Positions 1 to 13,400 of a stretch of 64,000 nt of DNA are shown here, in pieces. Position numbers and translations under genes: made by a program. The stretch spans positions 23,528,001 to 23,592,000 of the forward strand of contig NC_134025.1 in the NCBI RefSeq assembly GCF_964204645.1, given 5' to 3'. Below the pieces are notes generated by a model. The model was not told where the DNA came from, did not search any database, and saw only the letters and a list, made by a program, of their open reading frames with translations. Position 1 is the stretch's first letter; each line of letters starts with the position of its first letter. The DNA comes from Tubulanus polymorphus (taxonomy: Eukaryota > Nemertea > Palaeonemertea > Tubulaniformes > Tubulanidae).

Positions 1-140
1 ACGTTTTATTTACATCATTACTTTTCATTCATCAAGGTTTTAATCCTGTTTTCATTAATTTGTTATGCACTTTGATATTAGTTAGAGTTGTTCAATATTT
101 CAAGTAGAAGAGTTCGATCTGAAATAACTGATTTTTTCAG

Positions 141-332
141 TTTGTTAAGAAAGGTGTTCCTGAAGAGTCCCGCTCACTGATTGTCTTTAAATTTGGGAGA
201 AAATTACTTCAATCTCAAATGTTGGATCTCCCTGATCAGAAAACAGATTTTGAGCCAAATATTTGGAACATATACCAGCTAAGTGGCCTTTTACTTGGAA
301 ATCAGGGAGAAGTCAGGGAATTTTCTTTTCTC
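141..332 (+). CDS. Possible 3'-terminal exon of an upstream gene (partial)
   Basis: A pyrimidine run ending in CAG at 140 is followed by an open frame to a TAA at 330-332, and AATAAA lies at 548-553, so this could be the last coding exon and 3' end of a gene that begins left of the window. The first part (FVKKGVPEESRSLIVFKFG...) reads like real protein. The last third runs into a repeated 'agtcagggaatt' sequence at 300-400 that looks non-coding. I recognise no family. It could equally be a chance ORF. Confidence 0.25.
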
Positions 333-1738
333 TAAGAAAGTCAGGGAATAGTCAGGGAATTTTGTTAAAAAGTTAACAATTGGGGAAAAGTCGGGGAAAT
401 TAGTTGAGATTGCTGGTAAAATCAAACAGTTTCCATCTATGTCTTACGTATTTAACTGTGTTGATTGATCATTGGATTCAAATTGCTTAAATGCTAAGAG
501 TCATCTGTTTCTGTGTTCATTGACGATCATGTCATTTGATCATGATGAATAAACTAACTTGTAAACTTGAGTAAGATAGAAATGGCTTACAAATCCCTGG
601 CTACAGACTTAATGAAAGTGAAGACACACGAACGGTAGAAATGGAAATGAACTTTGATATACTCTGTATATTTGTATTTCGAATATTCCGGGCTGGCATA
701 AATCAACAACCGGCCGGCGATTAAATAGATTTTACTGTTTGAAAATCAACATCGAGCCGCCAATTCATTGACTGCAATTTCCGTGCTCGGCTAGTCTTAT
801 TTCAATGAATAAAGCCGATTATCGCATTGATAAATGAATGAATAATTCCCAAGTATTAGTAGTGATAAAGCTCTGATTTAGATTAATGCTATGTCTGGAT
901 CGAGCAACGACATAGATCAGTGGAAACAGTTTTGAAATCATGACTTCAGAACTTAATCAACAGTACCCCAATAGATGAAGAATGCGTTTAAATGATTGTA
1001 TGTGCGCTGTTGTATATCTATTGACTTTTTATCATTTGTGTTTTTAGTTCTTAGTCAAATAAATCTTTCCGTTTCATAACATGGATCACATTATACGATC
1101 AAATCTCGCTATAAGAGATTTCTGACGTAAAATATCTCTGATTATTTTGACCAATTTTAATCTTCACTTTTGATTACGTCATTGTGATATGTCTCATATA
1201 TATCAATGTACAGTTGAATGTCTTAGATACATCAACATTGTGGCGTGTAACTATTGACGTTGAATTTAGAAATAGCGCAAAAGTCATTTTAGTGTAAAGT
1301 GTTCTCATAAACAAGATTTCTTTAATGGAAGGTAATTTTTCCGTACAAAAGTAATGAATGATATACCTGTGCGAGACAATTTTAATAGCTGATATTCTCG
1401 TTTGAGGGACCGTGCACAGTGAACAGAACAGGTTTTTCAGTATTTGATTAGTTTTTGAACAGGTATTTGTTGATTATATACCTGTCAATCCTGTGTCGAA
1501 GTGTAAAATGTCTTATAGCCAATAACATTCCCTCTGCAGAATGCGTTATTGTGTTGAAAACCCCATTTCACAAAAGTTCTTCAACACTTTGTCTTAACAA
1601 CATATTGTAGCAATAGAGTAAAATAACTCAAGAGTTCAAATAATCTTTAAACTAAGTTCACATGTAGATATTTTTGTCATGTGTATCGTCGGTAAACTTA
1701 TAATTGGTATTTACATTCATCTTTTCTACCAACATACA
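333..1738. other. Intergenic or 5' intron sequence, no gene seen
   Basis: At 300-400 there is a short run of diverged 'agtcagggaa' repeats. Beyond that the stretch is AT-rich with stops in all frames. The missing first coding exon of the KIAA2012 homologue should lie here or left of the window, because exon 3886-4209 starts in phase 0 without an ATG, but I could not identify it. Confidence 0.5.
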
Positions 1739-3499
1739 ATAAACCATTTTACAGTTGCTAGCCGCCATTTTGTTAGGGTACTTTTGTCCTGTATTGTTGG
1801 GTCGTTTTTTTCTCTTTTTAAAAACTATCCGTGATGTGTGTTGTATCATATTTCATCTGTCCATGGATGGATTTTGACAGTTTCAGCAACATTCAAACCG
1901 CATAAATCTCTAGTTTTCAGTTATGTAAGAATCATTTTTCAAATTTGAAACAATGCGACTTGAGAGCGATATAAAAATTGGCGGTCAGTTTTTTCCGTGC
2001 GCATAGAAATCAAGGGTACTGAACTTTGAAGTTCGTTATTTTCAGAAATAATTTTCTAAAAAATCCAAGCATTTCAAGAACTGTGCGCATAAATGCCCTC
2101 TTTCAGGTGAACTTTGAAATGTTAAGATATCTTGCCTAGTTTTTTCCCTATGGCACTTAACCTGCAGCGCATGTATTGTCATTCCGAGATTCGGCGCTGT
2201 TTTCTTTGCGTGTATTTCAGTATATGGGTGTTATTTTTTTCATTTTTGATACACTTGTCTCTACGGAAAATGGTTTTAATTGTTGGTACGAGTATCAGGT
2301 TTAAATATTACGGCATTAATACTGTATTCCGTTCTCCGGCGCTAGTTCGTAATGGCTGTATTGGTAGCCGCTTTTACAGCAGGCAGAGGCTTACGTACAT
2401 GCACCCAAGAAAACCCAAAATATCACTCTTTTGTTGTAAATGCAATCCACACACTTCTTGCGTTTTTGTGATGGTAGATGTCACGTTTTACTTTTAATCA
2501 CCTGTGTCTGACATTAGGACTTGATACTTGATATTTCACCACCAAAGCAAGAAAATGTTTTCCTATATTTTCTTCCCGAGCAAATCAATCTTGTGTGTAC
2601 TTAATAGAAAGTATTCATAGAAAGTAGCTGAATATTTGCCCCACCCCATTTGTCCAGCTTTTTGACCACTTCTCCATCCATCTAATTTAAGTAGATTTTT
2701 ATGTAAATTAATTGATAGACTACTGATTTAAATGGTCATCATACTCGATTTTGAGTGTTATATTTCTTTTCTTCTTTCATCTCAATATAGGCCTATATGT
2801 TCTCTTCCCGCGCGCAACTTCGAATACGTGATCAAAATGCCGCTCAGTCTCACTGCTAAAACTGGTCAAAAAAATCCCTTAAACTCCAACATCTCAAATG
2901 TCTTCGATCTATTATTGCATAAATGACGTAATATTAAAACCTGATACTCGTACCAACAATTAAAACCATTTTCCGTAGAAACAAGTGTAGTAAAAATGAA
3001 AAATAACACCCATATACTGAAATACACGCAAAGAAAACAGCGCCCAATCTCGGAATGACAATACACGCGCTGCAGTTAAAGAGCCATAGGGAAAAAACTA
3101 GGCAAGATATCTTGAAATTTCAAAGTTCACCTGAAAGGAGGCATTTATGCGCACAGTTCTTGAAATGTTTGGATTTTTTAGAAAATTATTTCTGAAAATA
3201 ACGAACTTCAAAGTTCAGTACCCTTGACTTCTATGCGCACGGAAAAAACTGACCGCCAATTTTTATATCGCTCTCATGTCGCATTGTTGCAAATTTAAAA
3301 AATGATTTTTACATAACTGAAAACTAGAGATTTATGCGGTTTGAATGTTGCTGAAACTGTCAAAATCCATCCATGGACAGATGAAATATGATACAACACA
3401 CATCACGGATAGTTTTTAAAAAAGAGAAAAAATGACCCAACAATACGGGACAAAAGTACCCTAACAAAATGGCGGCTAGCAACTGTAAAATGGTTTATT
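1739..3499. repeat. Large inverted repeat (foldback element)
   Basis: Bases 1739-2318 and 2921-3499 are reverse complements of each other, with scattered mismatches and small indels. The matching landmarks run in order from the outside in: 'aataaaccattttacag', 'gctagccgccattttgttag', 'ccatccatggac', 'gtgcgcataaatgcc', 'ttgcctagttttttccctat', 'ggttttaattgttggtac'. The 600-bp spacer is not repeated. This is either a foldback transposon or two copies of one element inserted head to head. The short ORFs in the arms mirror each other only because the DNA is duplicated, and they are not genes. Confidence 0.9.
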
Positions 3500-3885
3500 A
3501 TTCTGAAAATTAAAATGTATGATAACTTAAGCAAATTTACTATATGTCTATAATTTCTATTTGACAAAAATCTACTGAACAGCATGACTAATGCTGAAAA
3601 ACATGTTCGAAATATCTTTGTTTTGGGGATCAGATAAGATACAATTTTGCTTGGAACACTTTTCTGTACTAAATGGTATAGAAAATCCTAATTGCATAAA
3701 GTCTTTCTTATTGTCATTTTGTAATAAAAGAGTTGAATATTATTGTGGTATTATGAATGAAATTATTCAGCAATTTGTCCCATCCGAATCAAACAATCAA
3801 TGAATTGAACATAAAAACTATCGATCAATTTTATTCACTTCAGTTAAATTGTCATACTATCTAAACAAATGGCTTTTCATTCCAG

Positions 3886-6800
3886 GACTACTTTAACTGG
3901 AAAGATGATACAAATCGTAATTTCATATTACCACCGATCGCATCAGACAAACAGCCTGAAATCGGCGATTCCGCTGGGAACAGTCACTCGAATCGCGGTA
4001 GCTACGAAACAAAGTTGATAATTCCAAAAACATTTATCACGAGGAAGGGTGCATTGCTTTTGTTTTCGGAAGATCTGGCAAAAACCTTTGAAGAAGAAGA
4101 GGATGGCCGAGAAGAAGGCGGAGGAGGAAAAGATATGGCTCTCACAGATGAGCTTGATCTCAGAACAGTAGGAGATTTGGCAAACAGTATTTTAGCTTAC
4201 GGAAGTCGGGTATGTAATATTCCACTCCATTATTAAGTAACTTGTTTCTTTATTATGTCCACTACTAAAGCTCGATAATCTAGCATAGTACAGGCTAAGA
4301 TTTAGATTCATCCAATAGTTTTTTGTTCTCAGAAACCAGATGAAGCAGTTTGTCTCAAAGTCATTCCGCAACGAGATAGTCGTTCACTGAAGATAATCCG
4401 GCCTGGATTCTCACCTCGGCGTTACCTAGCTAGCTGGACAAAGTTCTTTGATACGAACTTCGTTGCCAGGCTGTCTACAAAAGGTATTTATCACTAAGTG
4501 TTGTCAATCGACTGCATCTTGATATCAGGATGTAAATTTTTACAAGATTTTTTCTTGCTTGAATTGGACCTACTAAAAGAGTTAATCAGTTTTCTCTCAT
4601 TGATGAAAACTTTATAGAAATTGTAATTGGTACTATATTCATTTGTTTCCTTCACATGCAGGTTATCTCCACGAGAAAAATCTATACGAAAGCAATCAGT
4701 TTCTTCCACATATTCGCTACCCGGTTAACGTCGACCTGTCAAACTACCCGATGCCATACCGTATAATGAAGCAAATGCTCATGTCACCAGGAAGTCTATC
4801 TGGATATACATTTTATTGGTCTTTCCTCAATGGGAATAAAGGTAGTGTTATAACTATGCAGGATAACGTGAATAACGTGTTTGGAGCAACGTCTCAGACG
4901 TTTTATTGAGTTTATACACCAGGATTGGTTGAATTTTACTCCAGAGTTTAATTAGTTAATGCTTTAACCTAGCATGTCTGCTTTATTCTACATGCTAGAT
5001 GTCCATAAGGCACCCCTTTCATACTTATGTCTATTTTCTTACAATCGATCGACGACCATAAAACTCAACAGTGTGAAACTGTTCCCATGGATGTGTGTAT
5101 TGTCCATGGACGTTACCTCCTCTATGGCCCGCTGTTGTTTCCTGACCAATAAACACTACGGAACAATGAAGTTGAATTCTCCCTGGGGGATGATGGGAAA
5201 TGAAAAGCAACTGCAGTGATATCGATCAACGTTTAGGCGTTGTGAAACAATACGTGGTTGTTTAGTAGAAGTAAATGTTCAATTGGAGTGAGTCAGGCAT
5301 GGAAACGAGAAAGACAATATCTATTAATTTCCAATATGGTGTTCACTGGTGCAGTATGTCAATGAGACCCATAGTTACGGAAGGCCGCATCTGAACTTGA
5401 TTAATGTTTTCCTTCATCCACATTCACACTAACATTTAAAGGTTTACAACATTTTACTTATAATCTTTATCATAAGTAATTAATACATATTCAACCATTT
5501 AACAAATTGCCTCAATTGCCATATTGAATTAAGGCCGAAGATTTGTTTAAAAATGTTCTGGATATCATTATTGCCTACCAGTCTACATCATCATACTGGA
5601 GTGTTGTCGGTTGTTTCATGAAGTTTCATCAATTTGAAAGCTCAAATGAAATATAAACAGCAATCCATAAAAGAGAACATTAAAATTCAGCTTCAATAAA
5701 GAAATCAATTTGCAACGACTCGATCCATTAGCACTATGTGGAAAATGCATTTATCTGCCGAAAAATCATATTCAACTTGAGATATTAAAAAATATCATGC
5801 AGGTAATTCATCATTCCTGCATCAGCAATGATCAGTTCATGAGTAGAACTTCTGTCAGTCTGAATGTAGAAGTACTAAGATAGATCGAAAAATCTGAATG
5901 ACGCATCAAAACTAGTCGTTGTCAAAATCATACTTCCATTTTGCCTGAAATTCCAATGTGGAGAACGGTTTATTAAGTAAAGTGTATACATATACAAATT
6001 TTATTTATATTTCAAATATGATATTCTAATATAGATTCTTATTTGTTTGTTTATAGATGATGTTGACCATTCGGTTCCATCAGATTCTAGTTCTGATACC
6101 TCGGGTAAAACTCAATGGTTCAATTCTTTTGTGTATTTTTACCTCGCCATTGCTGGGCATCTGTGCAAATGCCTCCTCGATTCTTAACCTTCAATGCCAG
6201 GTCTTCGCAAATGCTCCTCTCTAGACGTATAATTTTCTTCAACAATCTAATTGTGGTTTTTTGAGCTATATAGATCTTTTTTTGGAGCAGGATATAGATG
6301 AGTCAAATGCCTTTTCTTTATTAAGATTTTCTCATTATAGTCGTGCCATATTTTCTCATATGAAGAATTTATGAAATTAATGATGACATTTTTTTGCTTT
6401 TGTTCAGGACACCAATAACAGGTTGTTGATATTTTTCCTAAGTAATGGCTTTTTTGAAAACACTCCTGATTCATCCGTGTGTCATACCATCATGTTGTTA
6501 TGCATGTACTTTTCAACTTTTACTAACTGAATTGAATAAGCTGCCTATCCTAATAAGCATATCAAGTTGAAATCACTGTTATTCTTATTTTATGACTAAT
6601 TTAATCTTATTAACTGTCACCTAATCGGGAGACTTAAATACGTAATAGGTTTTGACTAAATTTTAGACCCGCGTTATGAATAGAGTTTTAGTTGTTTGGT
6701 GAACTCCGTCGCAAGGTGACTACATATTAAGACGGTATAAAACTTCTTGGTCAACCTTTGTTGGTCGAGAAATTCTTTTCTAAATCAGCTGCCATGCAAG

Positions 6801-7421
6801 AAATACTGCACAATCAAATTGAATTGAATTGGTCAAAATAAAGCCCAATTACTACTCTGAAGTGTCTCCATATGTATATTATTAGATCAGTGTATCGATA
6901 TCATATTAGCATAGCCATTATATCCACATGTATTTGGACAAACCGTTTTTTGGATTATGATTTCACTCAGGTATCGTTTATTTCAACTTTCTTTTGTTAA
7001 AAAGGCTAGGTTCACATTGTTTAAGTTAATATGATTATGTGTTCATCGTCTTACAACATCATGGCTTCAGTTACTTAGCTTTCATAGGAAAATTAGATCT
7101 AAATTAAGTAATTATTGACTGCATCTTTTATATCTGGAATACCCTCGTCTAGAGCTTACAGGGCTGCAACTCTGATTCACCCAAATCTTAACAGTGAACC
7201 AAAAACCAAGAAGGTTGTAGAAACTGAGTGAACATATAAGGATATAGTTATCAATACTATGTCCAATCATTCATACTGGATACTGTCTCCATAACCTAAG
7301 GCTTACTTTTCTGTGCTTTAAATTATTAATTGTAGTTGTTACATGTTTCCTGCTCCTTTGTTTTAAAATGGCCACATTATATTACATAATCATTAGTCGG
7401 GCTTCTATGTATTCAGTAATG

Positions 7422-7477
<56 letters not shown>

Positions 7478-10400
7478 CTTTACCTCACCTGGTTGGTATA
7501 GTTGAGTCAAACATGAGCTCGTTTGTTTGAGTTCATGGGTGTTCAGATTCATTTTCGCGTGTGGCTCACTTGATCAAGAGGATAAGAATAAAGTATATCT
7601 TCTCCCCTCATGGAGATGATAGAGTTTGATCATGCTGGAAAATCTTTTCTTCACCATTAGCTTTTTCTGTTTAATTTTTAGATGTAGCTGATGAGGGAGT
7701 GGTTGAAATCCACGGTGACATCGACGAAAACGACTTTTCTGACTTGCGGCTTCAAAAACGAGAAAAAACTTTGACAGACGGCGCTATATGTGTCGTACAA
7801 ACAGATGAAGATGGACTTGTGCGAGAAGTCTCATATGCAGAGTTAGATGCTGATTATCAGCAAGAAGTTCTTACAGACCTTCTAGTTAAAAGTGCAATAA
7901 GTCACGCTCTGATGAAAAAAGAGGTATGTCATTCAATTTGATGATAAGTGATTACTGATCAATTGATCAAATGAAACTTAGTTACAATATATGAGGTAAC
8001 CAAAGATACCACGATTTACTTAAGTATGGCATGGTTTACAATCACAAGATTAGACATTTTTCATGGTGAAATAATTGCCCTTTCTATTGAGTACAACTGG
8101 TCATTTTATGATAAAAATCCCATGTCAATCAAAAGCCATTCAGCACCTCAAGTACGGTACTCAGTATTTTAGAATAATAAAACTTAATTTTGGTGGCGAT
8201 AGGTCAAAGTCTATTGAATTGATTATGTTTATGAAATTAAGGGAATAGAGAATAGTGTAAAAGTGGATTTTACATATGTGCATATTTTCTTTCAGCAACA
8301 AATGGAAATTGATAAAGTTAGGATGATAAGTCCTGGGCTGTCTGTGATTGAGTCTGAGGCCACATACAGCGAGGATGATGTACGTGAACGCGCCATGTTT
8401 GACATGGTCGAAGCAGTGCAGGTAAATACAAAAGAGCCTTGGTATTAATGCTTTATTGAGAGAGCTTTATCAAGTTATTGTCATCTTACCCCTGGAAAAG
8501 TGGTTCATTGGTGCTGGACAACCATAACGACCATATAGGTCTATAATATTTGCTCTTATCTGAGATTTTGATGGACACCCACTGAAATATTGAGTATTCT
8601 GTAATTAGTTGTTTTTAAGTATTTGATTAATATTTTTCAAGATTGCTTCATATGCTCTATATATTTATTTATTCAGTATCATGATTTGTATCTCATCAAT
8701 CAACAAGTCACTAATGCAATAGGTACCTGGAGGGATAGCTCTTTACAGTGGCATAAAACACAAGTATATTGCTCTGATGTGCAGACCTGACTACTACTAC
8801 TATTTGAGAGTAGTTGCTACTCCTTTAAGCACTCAATTAATCCTAAAAATATCAAAATATGCTTACAATCAGAATAACTTTCAATTAGACTACTATTTTA
8901 GATGTCAAATTCTGGTGAAAACTACTCCAAAGATAGATACTAAGGTAGTCAAGTCTGGATGTGGTTTGATGTGCTATCACCTGCATATTCTAATGGATCC
9001 TATACCCCTTAGGTTTTGACATTTCAGTTTTTAGGCCATTTTTAGTCTAGCGTGTTCATTAAAATAACATTAGTATTAGTAGAATTGATGAGGAAAATCA
9101 TATTTTCATAGAATATAATTACATGGAAGAAAGATACTGGTATATTAAAGTTATCTTATGAAGGACGTGGTATACCATACTTAAGGGATACTAATAAATA
9201 TCTGGTCTTTCATCGTACTGCTACGTGAAGAACGTGATTGAAAAAGTGCTACATCTATATTTTAAGCTACATGTATATCATCGAAACTGCATATGTTGCT
9301 GCTTCAGATACAACTGTCGAAGCCTTGTTATTATATCATAAATCTATGAAGTGTTACTGACACAAAATGCAACATGCATATTCTATGAAACGTTGTCATG
9401 CAATCTGTCCATTTTGTTTCTATGATGTTGTCATTGCATCATGTTTTTATGTCAGACTTTTTATGTATGGTGATTACTCGTCTTAGTACTCAATCACTTG
9501 GTACTATGCATCAGATACTATCAAAAATACATATAAAGTATGTATTTTTGATACTATGTATCAGATTGCAAGGGAACAAAACAAAGAAGAACCAGTTTCG
9601 TTTTGGTTTTATTCTACATAAACTGAATGATTCAGGATAGGTAGCATTTCTTTTAAAAGAATAAAATTGCATAAGCCTTCAGTTTGTGAGTCTGCTAACA
9701 CTGCCCAACGCAATTCAGTTGGTAGTGGAAAATACTCAAACAAGAAAGCCAAATTAGATGTTATTTATTAAAAAATATGACCATTACAATAGTTTTCTCA
9801 AGATAAAATTTCATCGTCCAGTAATTTCATGAGTTAAAATGTGAATATCAAAAAGACCATTTCTTGGTACAGAAAATACATTGGAATTTCATCATCAAAG
9901 GTTATAAATCTCAGTCAGTCTGTTCGGAAAGTTTATAAAGTTTTCAAACAATGCAGTCTTAAGATTTCACATGCCCAACCAAACAATATCTCTCAATTAC
10001 CATGTTACCTTGGCTGTCCAATTAATTGTTTGTTAAATGGATTTAAGGTTATTAAATTCGCGTATTCATTATATGAAATGCATATACTTAAGACGCAAGT
10101 CAAGTGGAAAATTTGGTTTTTACTGCGGTTTACCCGCTGCCATGGAAGCCAGCCACTGTGCCTGCCGCGTTATGTCCCTATTCAAGAAATATTCGACCCA
10201 CCAAAGTGTCTTCTTTTGTCGTCGTCCGTTAACTGTACATTTAACTTTTGCGGTATTTTATGCTTCACTTTGTTGAAATATCTTAAAACAGGTGAATAGT
10301 TGAATTTGGTCTTTATTTTCTCGGTCCGGTGAGCTGAAACCGTTGCAAGTCAATTAACAGCAGACGCATACACGGTCATTCATTTCACATTGTTTGAATT

Positions 10401-13400
10401 CGCATTCAATGGAATAAGCCTTTTGCCACATATTAGAAGAAGTAACATAGATTAGCAGTGAATAATGTGATTATATATTCCTAGGACTGCAAATTGACGA
10501 TACTTATTGGGAGTAAATTGCAAATATACTAAAAAAAAACAATTTTCTGAGTTTTACCGATTTGGACTACTTGTTTACATCAAAGAATTATTGCGGTTTT
10601 CATTGAGGTAGATGCTGTTGCAATTTGACAACCGGATGTCAATATTAAAAAGTGTAACTTGTGCGTGCTGGCTGCTTAGGATTTAATCATGATGGATGAC
10701 GATAATCTAGATTCAACGACAATTGCTTATCCATCTAAAAACTGGTATACCGATAATACAGACTTGTTCTTAAAGTCTTCCTTCGACAGCAATTCAAGCT
10801 TAATGGATATGAATGATCTGCTACCACTTTGGTCAGCTTTTAATATATAACCTTTCAGGTGTTTCAGCACAAATTGCATCATGCGGTTACTATATTGAAC
10901 AATGAACAATGATAATACAATATCGCCGCTGATGTATATACAGTACAGTAAATATAGTTAGTCTGAAATTCATATATTTATTTCAGTAATAGCTGTGATA
11001 GTTTATGCAGATACTGTTTAATAACACTCGCAAGTCTCATTTAGATTATGTGTTTTGTGCTGAATTGTTTTATTTGCTCTTGCAATAAGATTGAACATTG
11101 GACATTTTTTGTGGCAGAGAAGCAAAAGAATTAGAACTTACCGTGCTTATCAAAGATGTGCTAGTAACAATGGAGATTCATTTATGATGCGCATTTATAA
11201 TCTTAAGTTTATATGAAACTGTTGCTTTTATCTTACGGAGGATCATTTGGGTTGGATAGTTCTGCAAAGTATTCTCATTGGATTCGGTATAGTTATTAAC
11301 TCGTCAACATGTCTAGTAGCGATATCGCAAATATGAGCAGTAGTAAAGTTACGAATATGAGTACTAGCGATCTCGCAAACATGAACAGCGTTGAAGTTGT
11401 TGAAGTGGTTGAGTTTCAACCAACTGAACGTTCTTACAAAAAACGTAAACATCGTCGAATTAAACTAGACATGGTGGAATACGTTAAAGAATGGCGAGCT
11501 CGCGAATGCTTGATCTTTCGGCCGCATCACAACAGCATTAGAAACTGCTTGAAAACTACACAATTATTATCAGAGGTACAAGCGGCGTGTGTATTTACAA
11601 ACGGCTTTTTTAATCCATTCCTTCATAGGAGGAGGTGCATGAAGCGTTGATTATAGGTCAAATGTGTTAAGAGGTTACGAAAAGAATCAAATTCACGGTG
11701 CTTTATGGAAATTCTTTTCAGACATGATTTGTCTGATTTCGGGCAGTGATAAAATGTCTCTTGATTTGAAGGGAAGTTTTGAAAGATTTTATTCTCTCTG
11801 CAGTCATTGCTAGATAATCGTGGTAGTGGTGTGTTCGATTCGCGTATCATTCCTGACCATGAAGAATCTCAGAAAACAATTCGAGCTCAAATTGCCGTCA
11901 AACCGCGAGCGAGAAAAACGTCGCGATCTAATCGGTCATCTTCCAGCCATTCGGACGGAAGATCTGAAGGTAATTTTTCACATTTTTTCATTTCTTTGAC
12001 TACCCAGTGTACTACTTCAATTCGATGTATTCATTAGTATCTATTTGCAGCTGGTGTGAAGTCTTGGCCGGGAGAACGTGCGTATTGCGGAAATATTCCC
12101 GTTGCATCGTTGAAAGAATCAACATCTAACTCCGACCTAGCATCTGTCTGTTCAGCTCCAGCGATACCATTATCGACGAGTTTACCTCAATTGTCGTCGC
12201 AAAATTTCATGTTCAAACGTCCCGATCGTTCGTTCCTGTCTCCGATAAAAGATGTATCATGCCCACCGACTAGAGCATCAGTCCATCTACCACCAATAGT
12301 CAGTAGTAAGTACATGTATATTTTACTGTAATACATATTATATGAAATGTAGTATGAAAGAATGAAGATCGCAAAAGCTCTAACTTCATTTACCAAAATT
12401 GAAATAATGCGATTTTTAGTCTCTCACTAAAGACCATCCATACATCATATGTCCAGACATCAGGTTTGAAAAGTTTTTATAGGTAGTCAGTCTTTCTTTG
12501 TGTATACAAATTTCGCATGTAATGGTAGTCTATCTGCAAAGAAAATATTTCACTTCGTCTCCTTATACAGATTCTTTTTTTATTCTATAAAAAATTCTGT
12601 TTTTTGGGACATTAGATAATATATGTGTATGAATTAGAACTAGAGGTTGCCTCATATTGATGGTGCAGTAGTTTAATTCTGATGTAGGTGTAGTAGAAAT
12701 TTTTAACTTGTCTATCAATTTTGATTATGGTATGTGAAGATCTCATTAAATCACGTGGATAGTCTGCAAATGATATTAGGTTAGGACCTATTTTGTTTGA
12801 TTCTCCTAAGATAACTCAAACATGACTGTTTGTCTACACCGGTCCCTTAAGTTTATCACAAACCTGTCACTCACACTGGACATGGTGAATAACAATGTAA
12901 TCTGCCATTAGTAACTGACAGTGCTTGGATTTGATTCATTGGATACAATCAATACTGGATATATAGGATATTCTGAGGATTTCGTTGAACTATGCCTGTT
13001 TACCCTTGTTGTACTTCAATAAATGTAACTGGATTTAGAATACCAGTTTTGGAACTAATTATTCCAGGTAATATGTTATGTAACTGTATTTGCAGTACAT
13101 TAAGACCTCACTCATGTATATCTAAGTAATAATCTCATGTTATTTTGGCCAAAAATGTAATGTCTTCTTTGATATCTTGAGATCTAAGGGCATTATTAGT
13201 CATTAATTCTTTTGATTTTCAGATCAAAAAGTTGGTGCCTCCTTACCGGATTTGACATTAGATCCACCAACTCCTCAACATACTACTTTAAACAAGAGAC
13301 ATTTGAGCCGAAGTATCAGCAATCTACGACAGCCAACAAATACTAATTCACAAGAAGGTTAGTAGTTAGGTTTGTTTACTTCAACCATCAGTAGGAACTA

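Noticed and set aside
2132-3066. ORFs sharing the peptide MYCHSEI.RCFLCVYFSIWVL on opposite strands
   Set aside because: They lie in the two arms of the inverted repeat and are duplicates of the same non-coding DNA.
9841-10299. 152-codon ORF in the large KIAA2012 intron
   Set aside because: It lacks an ATG start, has no splice signals in matching phase and no recognisable protein pattern.
10689-10850. 53-codon ORF with two ATGs (MMDDDNLDSTTIAYPSK...) as a further alternative first exon
   Set aside because: It ends in a stop without a clear donor in frame; nothing connects it to the downstream exons.
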